Assembly: GCF_002101315.1 (NCBI RefSeq)
Contig: NZ_CP020777.1
Span: 682,001-746,000 of the forward strand
Source of the DNA: Candidatus Pelagibacter sp. RS39
Lineage (GTDB): Bacteria > Pseudomonadota > Alphaproteobacteria > Pelagibacterales > Pelagibacteraceae
Length of the DNA stretch: 64,000 nucleotides
Direction of reading: 5' to 3'
The notes under the pieces were generated by a model. That model was not told the origin of the DNA. It worked only from the letters and a program-made list of their open reading frames with translations, and did no database searches. Each line of letters opens with the position of its first letter. Position 1 is the stretch's first letter. This document shows, in pieces, positions 1 to 8,627 of this stretch. The position numbers and the translations under genes were made by a program.

Positions 1-354
1 TATTCCACTGAACATGAGAAGAAAATAGCTGATAGAGCTAAACAATATCTTAAAGGTGGAAATGGACCAATGGTTGGTATTGAACTTAAAGGTGGTATTG
101 AGGCTGGGAAAAAATTTATTGAGTCTTTGAAAATGTTCTACCATGTAGCAAACATTGGTGATGCAAGAAGTTTAGCTATACATCCTGCTAGTACTACTCA
201 TAGTCAGTTGAACGAAAAAGAGTTAGCGGCATCAGGTGTGACTCAGAGTTATGTAAGACTTTGTATAGGTATTGAGCACATTGATGATATTATTGATGAT
301 TTAGATCAAGCCTTGAACAAGTCATCAAAAGGAAGTTTAAAAGCTGTTAGTTAA
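1..354 (+). CDS. metY: O-acetylhomoserine sulfhydrylase, C-terminal part (partial)
   Basis: Only the last 117 residues are present; the reading frame is open from base 1, so the gene begins outside the window. The segment IHPASTTHSQ followed by a stretch ending VRLCIGIEHIDDIIDDL is the characteristic C-terminus of the Cys/Met-metabolism PLP family, and the Ala-Ser-Thr-Thr-His-Ser-Gln form is typical of O-acetylhomoserine sulfhydrylases (direct sulfide incorporation to homocysteine). The PLP lysine is outside the window, so methionine gamma-lyase or MetZ cannot be fully excluded. The stop overlaps the end of the convergent ctaA by 8 bases. Confidence 0.85.
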   Translation, partial: YSTEHEKKIADRAKQYLKGGNGPMVGIELKGGIEAGKKFIESLKMFYHVANIGDARSLAIHPASTTHSQLNEKELAASGVTQSYVRLCIGIEHIDDIIDDLDQALNKSSKGSLKAVS

Positions 355-1363
355 ATTTTGTATTTAAATAAAAAAAATAAATACTTGAGCTAACTAAAAA
401 AATTGAACTTATTTGGTGCAGAGATGCAACATAAATCTGTGCACCATATAAGACTGTGAAAATACCTAATATAATCTGAAGAATTATAAATATACCCAAA
501 TAATTAATAGATTTATATAAATCATACATCTTGTTTCTATAAATCTTATAGAAAATTGAAAAATAAAAAATTACTATCAAATAAGCTAAATTACGATGAA
601 TAAATTGTGCTAATGAGGGATCACTTAGAGCCGCAACTTTAAATAGATCATCAAAATTATTATCATCAGGAAAATATGAACTGCCCATTAAAGGCCATGA
701 ATTATAGATTTTTCCTGCATCCATACCAGAAACAAAGGCACCAATTGAAATTTGTAAAAAAATCAGGATTAAGAATAATAAAGGAATAAATATATTTAGT
801 TTGTTTGTTGTGTTTCTTGATACGTTAATTTTTAGATAATTCCAATATATTAAAGATAAAATAAAAAAAGCAATGAGTAAATGTAAAGATAACCTAAAGT
901 GACTTACATCTACTCTGTTAACTAATCCACTACTAACCATATACCAGCCAATGAAACCTTGAAAACATATAAGAAAAAAAATGAAATATAGATTTGATAA
1001 TTTAGTAATCTTAATCTTAAAAGAAAAATAAATTAATGGTATTAAGTATCCAAGACCGATCAGTCTTCCAAGAAATCTGTGAGCCCATTCCCACCAAAAA
1101 ATAACTTTAAACTCGCTTAAAGTCATATTGTAGTTTTGTAACTTAAATTCAGGGATTTGTTTATAAAGATTAAAATAAATAGTCCAATCATTTTGATTAA
1201 GAGGTGGAAAAAAACCAGAAAATAATTCCCATTCAGTTATTGAGAGGCCTGAGTCGGTAAGTCTTGTTAAGCCACCAACTATTATCATAAAAGATATAAT
1301 CCAAAACATAAAGATTAACCAAATTGATAGCTGATTATTTATTTTTGCATTTGTTGTGTACAT
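347..1363 (-). CDS. ctaA: Heme A synthase (COX15/CtaA family)
   Basis: Integral membrane protein of 338 residues with about eight hydrophobic segments. It oxidises the C8 methyl of heme O to give heme A for aa3-type cytochrome oxidase. Candidate heme-ligand histidines sit in the expected places: H95 (WAHRFLGR), H155 and H161 (SHFRLSLH), H256 (FIHRNLAYL) and H316 (ASLHQISS). GGLTRLTDSGLS near residues 30-41 is the family signature. No cysteine pair is seen in the first periplasmic loop, which fits the alphaproteobacterial/mitochondrial type. The gene ends inside the last codons of the convergent metY and is divergent from the chorismate mutase gene. Confidence 0.93.
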   Translation of the reverse strand: MYTTNAKINNQLSIWLIFMFWIISFMIIVGGLTRLTDSGLSITEWELFSGFFPPLNQNDWTIYFNLYKQIPEFKLQNYNMTLSEFKVIFWWEWAHRFLGRLIGLGYLIPLIYFSFKIKITKLSNLYFIFFLICFQGFIGWYMVSSGLVNRVDVSHFRLSLHLLIAFFILSLIYWNYLKINVSRNTTNKLNIFIPLLFLILIFLQISIGAFVSGMDAGKIYNSWPLMGSSYFPDDNNFDDLFKVAALSDPSLAQFIHRNLAYLIVIFYFSIFYKIYRNKMYDLYKSINYLGIFIILQIILGIFTVLYGAQIYVASLHQISSIFLVSSSIYFFYLNTKFN

Positions 1364-1367
1364 GTGG

Positions 1368-1396
1368 GGATAAATATAATAATTTTCATATTATCC
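1368..1396. promoter_or_regulatory. Divergent ctaA / chorismate mutase control region with small inverted repeat
   Basis: The 43-base gap between two divergent start codons must hold both promoters. It contains a perfect 6-base inverted repeat, GGATAA at 1368-1373 and TTATCC at 1391-1396. TATTAT at 1389-1394 is a possible -10 element for the rightward gene. No good -35 element is visible, and in DNA this AT-rich such short matches can arise by chance. Confidence 0.25.
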
Positions 1397-1406
1397 AAAT
1401 ATATAA

Positions 1407-1697
1407 ATGTCGCCTTTAAAAAGAAAAGAACTTAACAAGATAAGATTAAAGTTAGATAAATTGGATAATTCATTGATTAAACTAATTAAACAAAGAACTA
1501 ATCTTGTAAATCAAGTTTTAAAACTTAAAGATAAAAAAAAGGAAATTATTGACAATAAAAGAATTAAAATTATTTTGAAAAATATCAGAAAAAAATCTCT
1601 AGCAAATAAGATAGACCCTAAAATTACCAATCGTATATGGAAAAATATGATTTGGTCCTATATTGATTACGAAAAAAGAAATTTTAAAAGAAAATAA
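1407..1697 (+). CDS. Monofunctional chorismate mutase (AroQ type)
   Basis: Small, all-helical, very Lys/Ile-rich protein of 96 residues. The N-terminal helix follows the AroQ pattern: Arg, then LDKLDNSLIKLIKQR, then a Val/Lys helix (residues about 10-45). This supports conversion of chorismate to prephenate, the first step to Phe and Tyr. The usual Arg-Glu pair in the third motif reads Arg-Ile (NKRIKIIL), so the match is divergent. It stands alone, not fused to prephenate dehydratase or DAHP synthase. The gene ends one base before the convergent rpmG. Identification is by pattern only; catalytic residues were not checked by alignment. Confidence 0.65.
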   Translation: MSPLKRKELNKIRLKLDKLDNSLIKLIKQRTNLVNQVLKLKDKKKEIIDNKRIKIILKNIRKKSLANKIDPKITNRIWKNMIWSYIDYEKRNFKRK

Positions 1698-1889
1698 TTA
1701 CTTACTATGCGGAGGAAGTTTTTTTTCAATAAAAACTTCATGTTTTCTAGTACTTGGGTTATATTTACGCGCTGAGAGTTTAACTTTAGCTTTTTCACCA
1801 CCCGCTGGTTTTTTTACATAATAAAAAAATGGACTATCTGGTTTACTTTCGGGAACTAGTCTAACTTTTACGTGTGTTTTTTTTGCCAT
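1698..1889 (-). CDS. rpmG: 50S ribosomal protein L33
   Basis: Protein of 63 residues starting MAKKTHVKVRLVPES, with FFYYVKKPAGG and a conserved C-terminal block KYNPSTRKHEVFIEKK. This is the zinc-free form: there are no cysteines, unlike the CxxC form of many Gram-positives. Its start codon shares one base with the stop of the upstream MerR-type gene, so the two are probably translated together. Confidence 0.92.
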   Translation of the reverse strand: MAKKTHVKVRLVPESKPDSPFFYYVKKPAGGEKAKVKLSARKYNPSTRKHEVFIEKKLPPHSK

Positions 1890-2272
1890 TATTTATAATC
1901 TTTTAAATTTTTAACAATTTTAGAAATTTTTAAAACTTTATTTTTAAAATTACTCGTTCTTATAGAATTATTTGAAATTTCGTCAAGGTTTAAAGTATCG
2001 TTAATATCTGGATTATCTAAGATTTTTTTTACTCCTTTAATAGTCATACCTTGGTCTTTAAGAAGAAATTTTATTTTTTTTAAAATATCGATAGTTTTTT
2101 GATCATAATATCTTCTATTAGAATTAAGTAATTTTGGTTTAACTTGTTTGAATTGTTTTTCCCAAAATCGAATAGTATGGGTTGAGAAAACTCCTTTTTT
2201 TTTTGAATTTAATCTTAAAATTTCAGCTACTTCACCTATTGTTTTATAAGCATTCTCAGATTTATCAGTCAT
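1889..2272 (-). CDS. MerR-family transcriptional regulator
   Basis: 127 residues from the chosen ATG. Residues about 8-75 form a winged-helix MerR DNA-binding domain (YKTIGEVAEILRL, then HTIRFWEKQF, NRRYYDQKTIDIL, GMTIKGVKKIL). The remaining roughly 45 residues look like a helical dimerisation tail with no cysteine or drug-binding domain, so no effector can be suggested. An upstream in-frame extension is possible, but the ATG at 2272 gives an 8-base overlap with ihfA and a sensible N-terminus. A MerR gene directly after ihfA is a recurring alphaproteobacterial arrangement of unknown function. Confidence 0.8.
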   Translation of the reverse strand: MTDKSENAYKTIGEVAEILRLNSKKKGVFSTHTIRFWEKQFKQVKPKLLNSNRRYYDQKTIDILKKIKFLLKDQGMTIKGVKKILDNPDINDTLNLDEISNNSIRTSNFKNKVLKISKIVKNLKDYK

Positions 2273-2558
2273 TTCTATTAATGAATTCCTTAAATTGTTT
2301 TGAAGGTTTAAATAAAACCACATCTCTACTCGAAATAACTTTAGGTTCTTTAGTTTTGGGATTTCTGCCCACTCTAGATTTTTTTCTTCTTATTGAAAAA
2401 GTTCCAAATCCTGACAGTTTAAGTATTTTTTCTTCTTTTAAATTAAGAATAATTGTTGAAAAAAAATCATTAATAAGGTTTTCAGATACTTGCTTTGAAA
2501 AGCCTAGCTGCATATAAATTTGATTTATTAAGTCTTTTTTAGTTAAATTTATTCTCAT
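2265..2558 (-). CDS. ihfA: Integration host factor alpha subunit
   Basis: HU/IHF family protein of 97 residues. It starts MRINLTKKDLINQIY, has the core LKLSGFGTFSIRRKKSRVGRNPKTKE, and carries the DNA-bending beta-arm with its Pro tip in that region. The alpha rather than beta assignment rests on its place between the plsX block and the MerR gene, which is the usual alphaproteobacterial order. It bends DNA as a heterodimer with IhfB, which is not in this window. fabH, which normally lies between plsX and ihfA, is absent. Confidence 0.88.
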   Translation of the reverse strand: MRINLTKKDLINQIYMQLGFSKQVSENLINDFFSTIILNLKEEKILKLSGFGTFSIRRKKSRVGRNPKTKEPKVISSRDVVLFKPSKQFKEFINRND

Positions 2559-2561
2559 TCT

Positions 2562-3563
2562 TTAAATGTTATGCTTTATTTTTTCTATCAAATTACCTTT
2601 AACAATCTTATTACAAACATCTAAAGAATTTGAAAACCCAATAAAATCAGTGCCACCATGACTTTTCACAACTGGGGAGTCTAAACCTAAAAAAATTGCG
2701 CCATTATATAGTCTAGGATCTAGTCGGTTTTTAAATTTTTTCAAATTATAAAAATTTAATACTGAAGAAATTTTTCCTATAAATGAACCAGTCATTGCTT
2801 TTTTTAATTCTTTAACAATAAAGTTTGCAGTTCCCTCTGCTGTTTTTAAAGCTATGTTCCCAGTAAATCCATCTGAAATAATTACGTTTATTTCACCATC
2901 CATAATTTGATTACCTTCAATATATCCTGCAAAATCATAATTTTCTGATTTTTTATTACTCAATATCTTAAATGTTTCTTTAATAGTTTCATTTCCTTTA
3001 AGTTCTTCAGAACCTATATTTAATAAACCTATATTTGGCTTTTTGTCTGGATATAAAGATGTGTAAAGAGATGCACCCATAATTGAAAAATCAAACAAAT
3101 TTTTTGAGCTACACTCTATATTAGCACCTAAATCTAGTACGACACTCATTCCATTTTTATTGGGCCATAATGCTGATAATGCAGGCTTATCAATATCTTG
3201 GATCATCTTGAGATTTAATTTTGCAATTACTAGTAAAGCTCCAGTATTGCCTGCAGAAATAACTATATCTGCCTCTTTATTTTTGACACTTTCAATTGCA
3301 AGCCACATACTTGTGTCTTTACCCTTTTTTGCTGCTTCCAAAGGACTATCTGTACTTAAAACAAGATTTTCTGTATGAATTATCTCATAATGTTGACTTT
3401 CAATTTCATCTTTAAGCAATGAAATAATCTTATTTTTATCCCCAAAAATTTTAAAAAAATTTCCTTTATTCTTTTTATGATTATGAATTATACCATCGAT
3501 AACCTTTTTGGGTGAATTATCTCCACCCATTGCATCCACTGCAATTTTAATCAAATCAGCCAT
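2562..3563 (-). CDS. plsX: Phosphate acyltransferase PlsX
   Basis: 333 residues, the usual size. N-terminal IAVDAMGGDNSPKKVIDG and GNTGALL are family signatures, as is the C-terminal SHGGTDFIGF. It makes acyl-phosphate from acyl-ACP for the acyltransferase PlsY (41083-41661 in this window), the first step of phospholipid synthesis. It lies downstream of rpmF, as in many bacteria. ihfA starts only 3 bases after its stop. Confidence 0.95.
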   Translation of the reverse strand: MADLIKIAVDAMGGDNSPKKVIDGIIHNHKKNKGNFFKIFGDKNKIISLLKDEIESQHYEIIHTENLVLSTDSPLEAAKKGKDTSMWLAIESVKNKEADIVISAGNTGALLVIAKLNLKMIQDIDKPALSALWPNKNGMSVVLDLGANIECSSKNLFDFSIMGASLYTSLYPDKKPNIGLLNIGSEELKGNETIKETFKILSNKKSENYDFAGYIEGNQIMDGEINVIISDGFTGNIALKTAEGTANFIVKELKKAMTGSFIGKISSVLNFYNLKKFKNRLDPRLYNGAIFLGLDSPVVKSHGGTDFIGFSNSLDVCNKIVKGNLIEKIKHNI

Positions 3564-3581
3564 TACTTAATATTAAATTAT

Positions 3582-3764
3582 TTAATCTTTAGGGTCTATA
3601 ACTTGACGGCCTTTATACATACCAGTTTTTAAATCTAAATGATGAGATAATCTGTATTCACCTGATTTTTTATCTTCAACTACATTTTTAGCTAAAAATT
3701 TCATATTCTTAGCTCTTCTCATTCCAGTCCTTGAAGGAGTTTGTTTACGTTTTGGAACTGCCAT
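3582..3764 (-). CDS. rpmF: 50S ribosomal protein L32
   Basis: Protein of 60 residues beginning [18 protein letters not shown], the standard L32 N-terminus, with the [15 protein letters not shown] tail. It has no cysteines, so no zinc ribbon. The YceD-like DUF177 gene that usually precedes rpmF is missing; instead the bc1-chaperone gene ends two bases upstream. Confidence 0.95.
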   Translation of the reverse strand: MAVPKRKQTPSRTGMRRAKNMKFLAKNVVEDKKSGEYRLSHHLDLKTGMYKGRQVIDPKD

Positions 3765-3766
3765 AA

Positions 3767-4228
3767 TTATGGGTTAATTACACTTTTTAAATAAGAATTC
3801 AAAGTATTTTTTGATAAATTTGAATAGTAATTGTTGAAATAATCAACTAATTCCTCAATATTCTTAAAATTTTCCAGAAATTTAGATATGATTTCTCTCT
3901 TTTTTATATCCTCTAAAGTATCCCAGAAATGAATGTCAGAAACAATAGCATGAAAAACATTGATATAATCTTTCATTTTTTTGTTAATAGATTGATCACC
4001 ATATCCAATTTCTCTTATACTTAGTTCTAGTTGTCTAAAATTAAAATCATAGATTTCTTGCAATTTTTTTTCATTTTCTTCAGATTTAAATACTTTTAAA
4101 AAAAAGGCAAAATGTAATAAAAAAACTAATAACCTATCATTAAAACTATCTTGTTTATCAAGACTTTTATATAGTGTTTTATTTGTAGTTAATTTAATTA
4201 ATTTGTTATAAAAATATATATAATTCAT
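3767..4228 (-). CDS. Ubiquinol-cytochrome c chaperone family protein (CBP3-like)
   Basis: Protein of 153 residues without a signal peptide, mostly helical. The central part ([38 protein letters not shown]) matches the Ubiq_cyt_C_chap family, whose mitochondrial member CBP3 assists cytochrome b of complex III. The identification is supported by location: in alphaproteobacteria this family usually lies between divergent bamE/omlA and the rpmF-plsX block, exactly as here. Its start codon is only 3 bases from that of bamE. Confidence 0.7.
   Translation of the reverse strand: MNYIYFYNKLIKLTTNKTLYKSLDKQDSFNDRLLVFLLHFAFFLKVFKSEENEKKLQEIYDFNFRQLELSIREIGYGDQSINKKMKDYINVFHAIVSDIHFWDTLEDIKKREIISKFLENFKNIEELVDYFNNYYSNLSKNTLNSYLKSVINP
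4219..4224 (+). promoter_or_regulatory. -10 element of bamE, possible leaderless start
   Basis: A perfect TATAAT ends 7 bases before the bamE ATG at 4232, so transcription would start on or next to the ATG. No ribosome-binding site is present. It lies inside the first codons of the oppositely oriented bc1-chaperone gene. No convincing -35 hexamer is seen. Confidence 0.4.
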
Positions 4229-4231
4229 TCC

Positions 4232-4699
4232 ATGAAAATTATTTTAATTATTTTAACAATTTTCTTAAGTAGTTGTAAATTAAATAAAGTTGTCAAACAT
4301 CATGGTATTCATAATTTAGAAGGTAAAAGTAAAGAATTATTAATTAATGAAACTAATATAAATCAAATAAAAAGTTTATTAGGTCCACCATCATCCACAA
4401 GTTATTTTAATGAAGATATTTTGATATATTTAGAAAGAAAAACATCTAATTCAAAATTATTAAAACTTGGAAAAAAAAAATTAATTGCAAATAATGTTTT
4501 GTTATTAGAAGTGGACAATAGAGGGATGTTAATTAACAAGGAGTTTTTAAACCAAGATGATCTAAATAAACTTAAATTTACTAACAAAACAACGAAAACA
4601 ATTGCTGATCAAGAGTCTTTTGTGTCTAGAGCATTGTCTGGTGTAATGACTAAAATAGATGATCCACTTGGTAAAAAAAGAGGAACATTAGGTCGCTAA
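4232..4699 (+). CDS. bamE: Outer membrane assembly lipoprotein BamE/OmlA (SmpA family)
   Basis: Lipoprotein of 155 residues with a short signal and lipobox LSSC (Cys15). Residues about 40-75 (INETNINQIKSLLGPPSSTSYF, split here as two motifs INQIKSLLGPPS and STSYF) are the SmpA/OmlA fold signature. It would be anchored in the outer membrane and assist beta-barrel assembly by BamA. The C-terminal tail after residue 120 is longer than in E. coli BamE and ends in basic residues. It is convergent with hppA, with one base between the stops. Confidence 0.85.
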   Translation: MKIILIILTIFLSSCKLNKVVKHHGIHNLEGKSKELLINETNINQIKSLLGPPSSTSYFNEDILIYLERKTSNSKLLKLGKKKLIANNVLLLEVDNRGMLINKEFLNQDDLNKLKFTNKTTKTIADQESFVSRALSGVMTKIDDPLGKKRGTLGR

Positions 4700-4700
4700 C

Positions 4701-6806
4701 CTAACCAGCAATTACAGCTAACAATAACAATGCAACAATATTTGTTATCTTAATCATTGGGTTAACAGCTGGTCCTGCAGTATCTTTATATGGATCTCCA
4801 ACCGTGTCACCAGTTACAGCAGCTTTATGAGCCTCTGAGCCTTTACCACCATGATTACCATCTTCGATATATTTTTTTGCATTATCCCATGCGCCACCAC
4901 CAGCAGTCATTGAAACTGCAACAAAAAGTCCAGTTATAATAACACCTAGTAACATTGCACCAACTGACGCTAGAGCAGCAACTTGTCCACCAATTGAAAG
5001 AATTATAAAGTAAAGTACCACCGGTGAAAGAACTGGTAATAGTGATGGTATAATCATCTCTTTTATTGCAGCAACTGTTAATAAATCTACTAATTTGGCA
5101 TAATCAGGTTTTTGTTTTCTTTTCATTATACCTGGATATTTCTTAAACTGTCTCCTAACTTCAACAACTACAGCACCACCTGCTCTACCTACAGCTTGCA
5201 TTCCCATTGATCCAAATAAATATGGCAACATACCACCAATTAATAAGCCAACTACAACGTAGGGATTTGATAAATCAAAAGTTACCACAATTCCTTCTAA
5301 TGCAGATCCTGCTTCTTTTGAGAAGTGTTTTATATCTTCTGTATAAGCAGCAAATAAAACTAAAGCACCTAAACCTGCAGAACCAATTGCATAGCCTTTA
5401 GTTACAGCTTTTGTAGTGTTTCCAACAGCATCTAATGCGTCAGTAGTTTTTCTTACTTTTTTATCAAGATTAGACATTTCGGCAATACCACCTGCATTAT
5501 CTGTTACTGGTCCATACGCATCTAGTGCAACAACCATTCCAGCTAATGCCAACATTGTTGTGACAGCAATAGCAATTCCAAAAAGTCCAGCAATAGAATT
5601 GGTAATTAAAATACCTGCAACAATAATTATTGCAGGAATTGCAGTTGCTTCCATTGATACTGCTAATCCTTGAATTACATTAGTTCCATGCCCTGTTGTG
5701 GATGATAAAGCAACCGATTTAACCGGTCTATAACTTGTTCCAGTATAATATTCAGTAATCCATATTAATAAACCTGTAATTACAAGACCAATCACTCCAC
5801 AATAATATAAATCCTTACCATTAAAGGTTTTGTCATTTACAGTATATTCATTAGAAAAACCTATTACATGGTCAGTAACTGGCCAAAGAATTAATAGTGA
5901 AGCTACCGCAGATACTATAAAACCTTTATATAAAGCATTCATTACATTGTTATTTTTTCCAAGTTTTACAAAGAAAGTTCCAATAATTGATGTAATTAAA
6001 CATGCGGCACCAATTGTTAAAGGATAAACCATCATATTTAGATCACCAATGAAAAAAATAGATGAAAGAACCATTGTTGCAACAATAGTAACTGCATAAG
6101 TTTCAAATAAATCCGCAGCCATACCAGCGCAATCACCAACATTATCACCAACATTATCTGCAATAACAGCAGGGTTTCTTGGATCATCTTCTGGTATTCC
6201 AGCTTCTACTTTACCAACTAGATCAGCACCAACATCAGCACCTTTGGTAAATATTCCACCACCTAATCTTGCAAAAATTGAAATTAATGATGCACCAAAT
6301 CCTAATGCAACAAGCGCATTAACTATTTCTCTCTCATCAACTTCAAATTTTAGTAATAAAAAATAATAAACTGCAATTGCTAATAGGGCTAAACCTGCAA
6401 CTAACATACCTGTAACAGCACCAGATTTGAAAGCAACAGAAAGTCCCTCTGCTAAACCTTTTCTTGATGCCTCTGCAGTTCTGACATTTGCTTCTACAGA
6501 AACTAGCATACCAACATAGCCAGCAATTCCAGATAAGGCAGCACCAATTAAATAACCTAGACCAACAAGTGGACTAAAAGCAATACTAACAATAACCAAA
6601 ACTACAACACCAACAATAGCTATCGTTTTATATTGTCTTGCAAGGTATGCTTTTGCTCCAATTTGAATAGCTGAAGCAATGTCTTGCATTTTTGAATTTC
6701 CAGCACTCGAATTAAGAATATTTTTTCCAGTTAAAAATCCATAAACGATTGATAATAAACCTGCTACGATTGTATATAATAAAATAGTTTCTGCTGTTGA
6801 GTTCAT
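4701..6806 (-). CDS. hppA: Membrane-bound proton-translocating pyrophosphatase, K+-independent type
   Basis: 701 residues with about 16 membrane helices. It hydrolyses cytosolic pyrophosphate and pumps H+ across the inner membrane. DVGADLVGK, the [12 protein letters not shown] block and the C-terminal [13 protein letters not shown] are the pyrophosphate/Mg-binding motifs. At the subclass-determining site the sequence is GNTTKA with Lys466; family knowledge is that Lys here gives K+-independent enzymes and Ala gives K+-dependent ones. The leader of about 78 bases after thiL contains AAGG five bases before the ATG. The gene fits organisms that recover energy from biosynthetic pyrophosphate. Confidence 0.97.
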   Translation of the reverse strand: MNSTAETILLYTIVAGLLSIVYGFLTGKNILNSSAGNSKMQDIASAIQIGAKAYLARQYKTIAIVGVVVLVIVSIAFSPLVGLGYLIGAALSGIAGYVGMLVSVEANVRTAEASRKGLAEGLSVAFKSGAVTGMLVAGLALLAIAVYYFLLLKFEVDEREIVNALVALGFGASLISIFARLGGGIFTKGADVGADLVGKVEAGIPEDDPRNPAVIADNVGDNVGDCAGMAADLFETYAVTIVATMVLSSIFFIGDLNMMVYPLTIGAACLITSIIGTFFVKLGKNNNVMNALYKGFIVSAVASLLILWPVTDHVIGFSNEYTVNDKTFNGKDLYYCGVIGLVITGLLIWITEYYTGTSYRPVKSVALSSTTGHGTNVIQGLAVSMEATAIPAIIIVAGILITNSIAGLFGIAIAVTTMLALAGMVVALDAYGPVTDNAGGIAEMSNLDKKVRKTTDALDAVGNTTKAVTKGYAIGSAGLGALVLFAAYTEDIKHFSKEAGSALEGIVVTFDLSNPYVVVGLLIGGMLPYLFGSMGMQAVGRAGGAVVVEVRRQFKKYPGIMKRKQKPDYAKLVDLLTVAAIKEMIIPSLLPVLSPVVLYFIILSIGGQVAALASVGAMLLGVIITGLFVAVSMTAGGGAWDNAKKYIEDGNHGGKGSEAHKAAVTGDTVGDPYKDTAGPAVNPMIKITNIVALLLLAVIAG

Positions 6807-6884
6807 AAAAACCTTAAGTTGTTGGTTGTTAATTTTTTAAGCCCGGACAATACAAAAAAAGATGAAAAAGACAATGATTAACTT

Positions 6885-7844
6885 TCAAAATTGATGAATA
6901 TAACCTTTATTTTTAGCCTCAATTTGCTTGTCTTTTAAATTAATAATCTTAGATCTATTTTTACCAGATATAATATTACCAATTTTAGTAATTTTAATAC
7001 CTGTAATTTTTGATATTTTTTTAATGATTCTCGATTTAAAAGGACTGGCTGTAAAAAGTATCTGATAATCATCACCTCTGGTTGAAATATTTATTTTTTT
7101 AAATTTTTTAATTCTAATTAATTGACTTAGAGTTTTTGATACCGGTATTTTTTCCTCGAAAATATGAAATGAAAATTTTTGTCTATTAATCAATTTTTTT
7201 AAATCATCGATTAGCCCATCTGAAATATCAATTGAAGTGTTTGCTAATTTTAAAAGATGATTGACTAATTTTGTTTGAAGGTCAGGTTCGTAATATTTTT
7301 TAATAAAAAATTTAGACATCTTATTATTAACTTTGATTTTACCTTTAAGTATTTGTAGACCAATAAAACTATCACCTAAATTTCCAGTTACATAAATATC
7401 ATCATTTAATTTAGATTTATTTCTATAAACTATATCATGTGAGTAGCCTAATGATGTAATAGTAAAACTTAACTTATTTGAAAAAGTTGTATCTCCTCCA
7501 CATAAACTTATATTATATTTTTTTTGTTCATTTTTAAGAGATTTTGATATTTTTAATAAATTTTTTTTTGTAAAGTTGCTTTTATTACCAGACCCTGAAA
7601 TAAAATAAAATTGTGGTTTAACACCTTTACAAATCAAATCTGATATTGATGATCTTAAAATTTTTTTAATTACAAGATCAGGAGATTTAAAATCTATAAA
7701 ATGTGTACCTATATTATAAGTATCAATTGAAATAACTAATTTTTTCTTTTTATCAAAAAAAACATCATCATTTAAATTAAGAGCAGATATATTATGTTTG
7801 GTTAATTTAGAAAAAAAATTATTTATTAATTCAAATTCATGCAT
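6885..7844 (-). CDS. thiL: Thiamine-monophosphate kinase
   Basis: 319 residues. It phosphorylates thiamine monophosphate to the active pyrophosphate. The PurM/ThiL fold is recognised from NDDVFF plus ISIDTYNIGTHFI near the N-terminus, CGGDTTFS (about residue 116) and DISDGLIDDLKKL (about residue 205). It starts inside the last codons of nusB (8-base overlap), the common nusB-thiL order. The sequence is very Lys/Ile-rich and divergent but near the usual length. The next gene downstream, hppA, has its own leader. Confidence 0.88.
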   Translation of the reverse strand: MHEFELINNFFSKLTKHNISALNLNDDVFFDKKKKLVISIDTYNIGTHFIDFKSPDLVIKKILRSSISDLICKGVKPQFYFISGSGNKSNFTKKNLLKISKSLKNEQKKYNISLCGGDTTFSNKLSFTITSLGYSHDIVYRNKSKLNDDIYVTGNLGDSFIGLQILKGKIKVNNKMSKFFIKKYYEPDLQTKLVNHLLKLANTSIDISDGLIDDLKKLINRQKFSFHIFEEKIPVSKTLSQLIRIKKFKKINISTRGDDYQILFTASPFKSRIIKKISKITGIKITKIGNIISGKNRSKIINLKDKQIEAKNKGYIHQF

Positions 7845-8241
7845 TTTTAGATCTCAATTTTTTACCTAAATCATCTAATAAAGCATTTAGATATTTTGTT
7901 TGAGAGTCTTCAAGAAAAAAATTAGAGGAATTCAGATATTCTTTAATAATAATGTTAATTGATAAATTAGGTTTATACATAAATTCGTAAGTTGCAGCTT
8001 TAAGAATAGTTTGGAAAATTTTATCTAATTTCTTAAAGATAAACTGATCACCAAGTTTACTGTTTAATTCTTCTAAAATAAGATCATTTCTCTCTATTGT
8101 CCCCAAAACTATATCTTTAATAAATTTCTTAAACCTGTGTTTGGGGAAATCTAAATCATTATCTTCGTTATAAAACTTGCCATAAAGTTTTTGAATTATA
8201 ATTACTCTAGGATTATTTTTTGGCTTAAAGTGAGTCTTCAT
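7837..8241 (-). CDS. nusB: Transcription antitermination factor NusB
   Basis: Helical protein of 134 residues. The second half (LDKIFQTILKAATYEFMYKP, INIIIKEYLNSSNFF, KYLNALLDDLGKKLR) follows the NusB RNA-binding fold; the typical Asn-Ala-Leu-Leu-Asp near the C-terminus is present. It works with NusE (S10, encoded at the right end of this window) on rRNA antitermination. It overlaps ribH by 4 bases and thiL by 8, so it belongs to the rib-nusB-thiL operon. Confidence 0.9.
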   Translation of the reverse strand: MKTHFKPKNNPRVIIIQKLYGKFYNEDNDLDFPKHRFKKFIKDIVLGTIERNDLILEELNSKLGDQFIFKKLDKIFQTILKAATYEFMYKPNLSINIIIKEYLNSSNFFLEDSQTKYLNALLDDLGKKLRSKNA

Positions 8242-8627
8242 TTCTGCGATAGTATTAAAATTACTGCATTTGCAGCCTCAGCACCTTTATTTTTTCTTAC
8301 TTTTGCTTGTTTCATATTTAAACAAGTAATAATACCATTACCCACAGGTTTTTTTTGACTTACAGATAAATCCATTATTGCATTAGTGGATGCTTGTGAA
8401 ATAAAATCAAAATGTGGTGTTTGACCCTTGATGACACAGCCTAAAGCTAAAAATGCATCAAATTTTTTTAAATTTTTAGATATTGTAACTGGAATTTCAA
8501 AAACACCAGGTACTCTAATAATTTTCACTCGATTTGACCTAGGTATATTTTTCAAGGCGCTTTTAAGTAGTCCATCACTTATATCTTTATAATAATCAGC
8601 TAAAACAATTAAAATTTTTTTATTCAT
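8238..8627 (-). CDS. ribH: 6,7-dimethyl-8-ribityllumazine synthase
   Basis: Protein of 129 residues, slightly short for the family. It condenses the pyrimidine product of RibD with dihydroxybutanone phosphate from RibB. Motifs: FEIPVTIS (about 45), the catalytic loop ALGCVIKGQTPHFDFIS with its His (about 72-87), and the Pro-Val-Gly-Asn-Gly-Ile block (about 95-100). It starts on the stop of ribBX, so the two are probably co-translated. Its neighbours give the complete late riboflavin pathway. Confidence 0.95.
   Translation of the reverse strand: MNKKILIVLADYYKDISDGLLKSALKNIPRSNRVKIIRVPGVFEIPVTISKNLKKFDAFLALGCVIKGQTPHFDFISQASTNAIMDLSVSQKKPVGNGIITCLNMKQAKVRKNKGAEAANAVILILSQK

Noticed and set aside
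2182-2517. 111-codon plus-strand frame across the MerR and ihfA genes
   Set aside because: Crosses the overlap of two well-supported minus-strand genes; translation is Leu/Phe-rich and without family features.
5207-6027. Open frames of 64-85 codons on the plus strand inside hppA
   Set aside because: They are antisense to a highly conserved pyrophosphatase, have no ribosome-binding site and translate to low-complexity sequence; shadows of codon bias.
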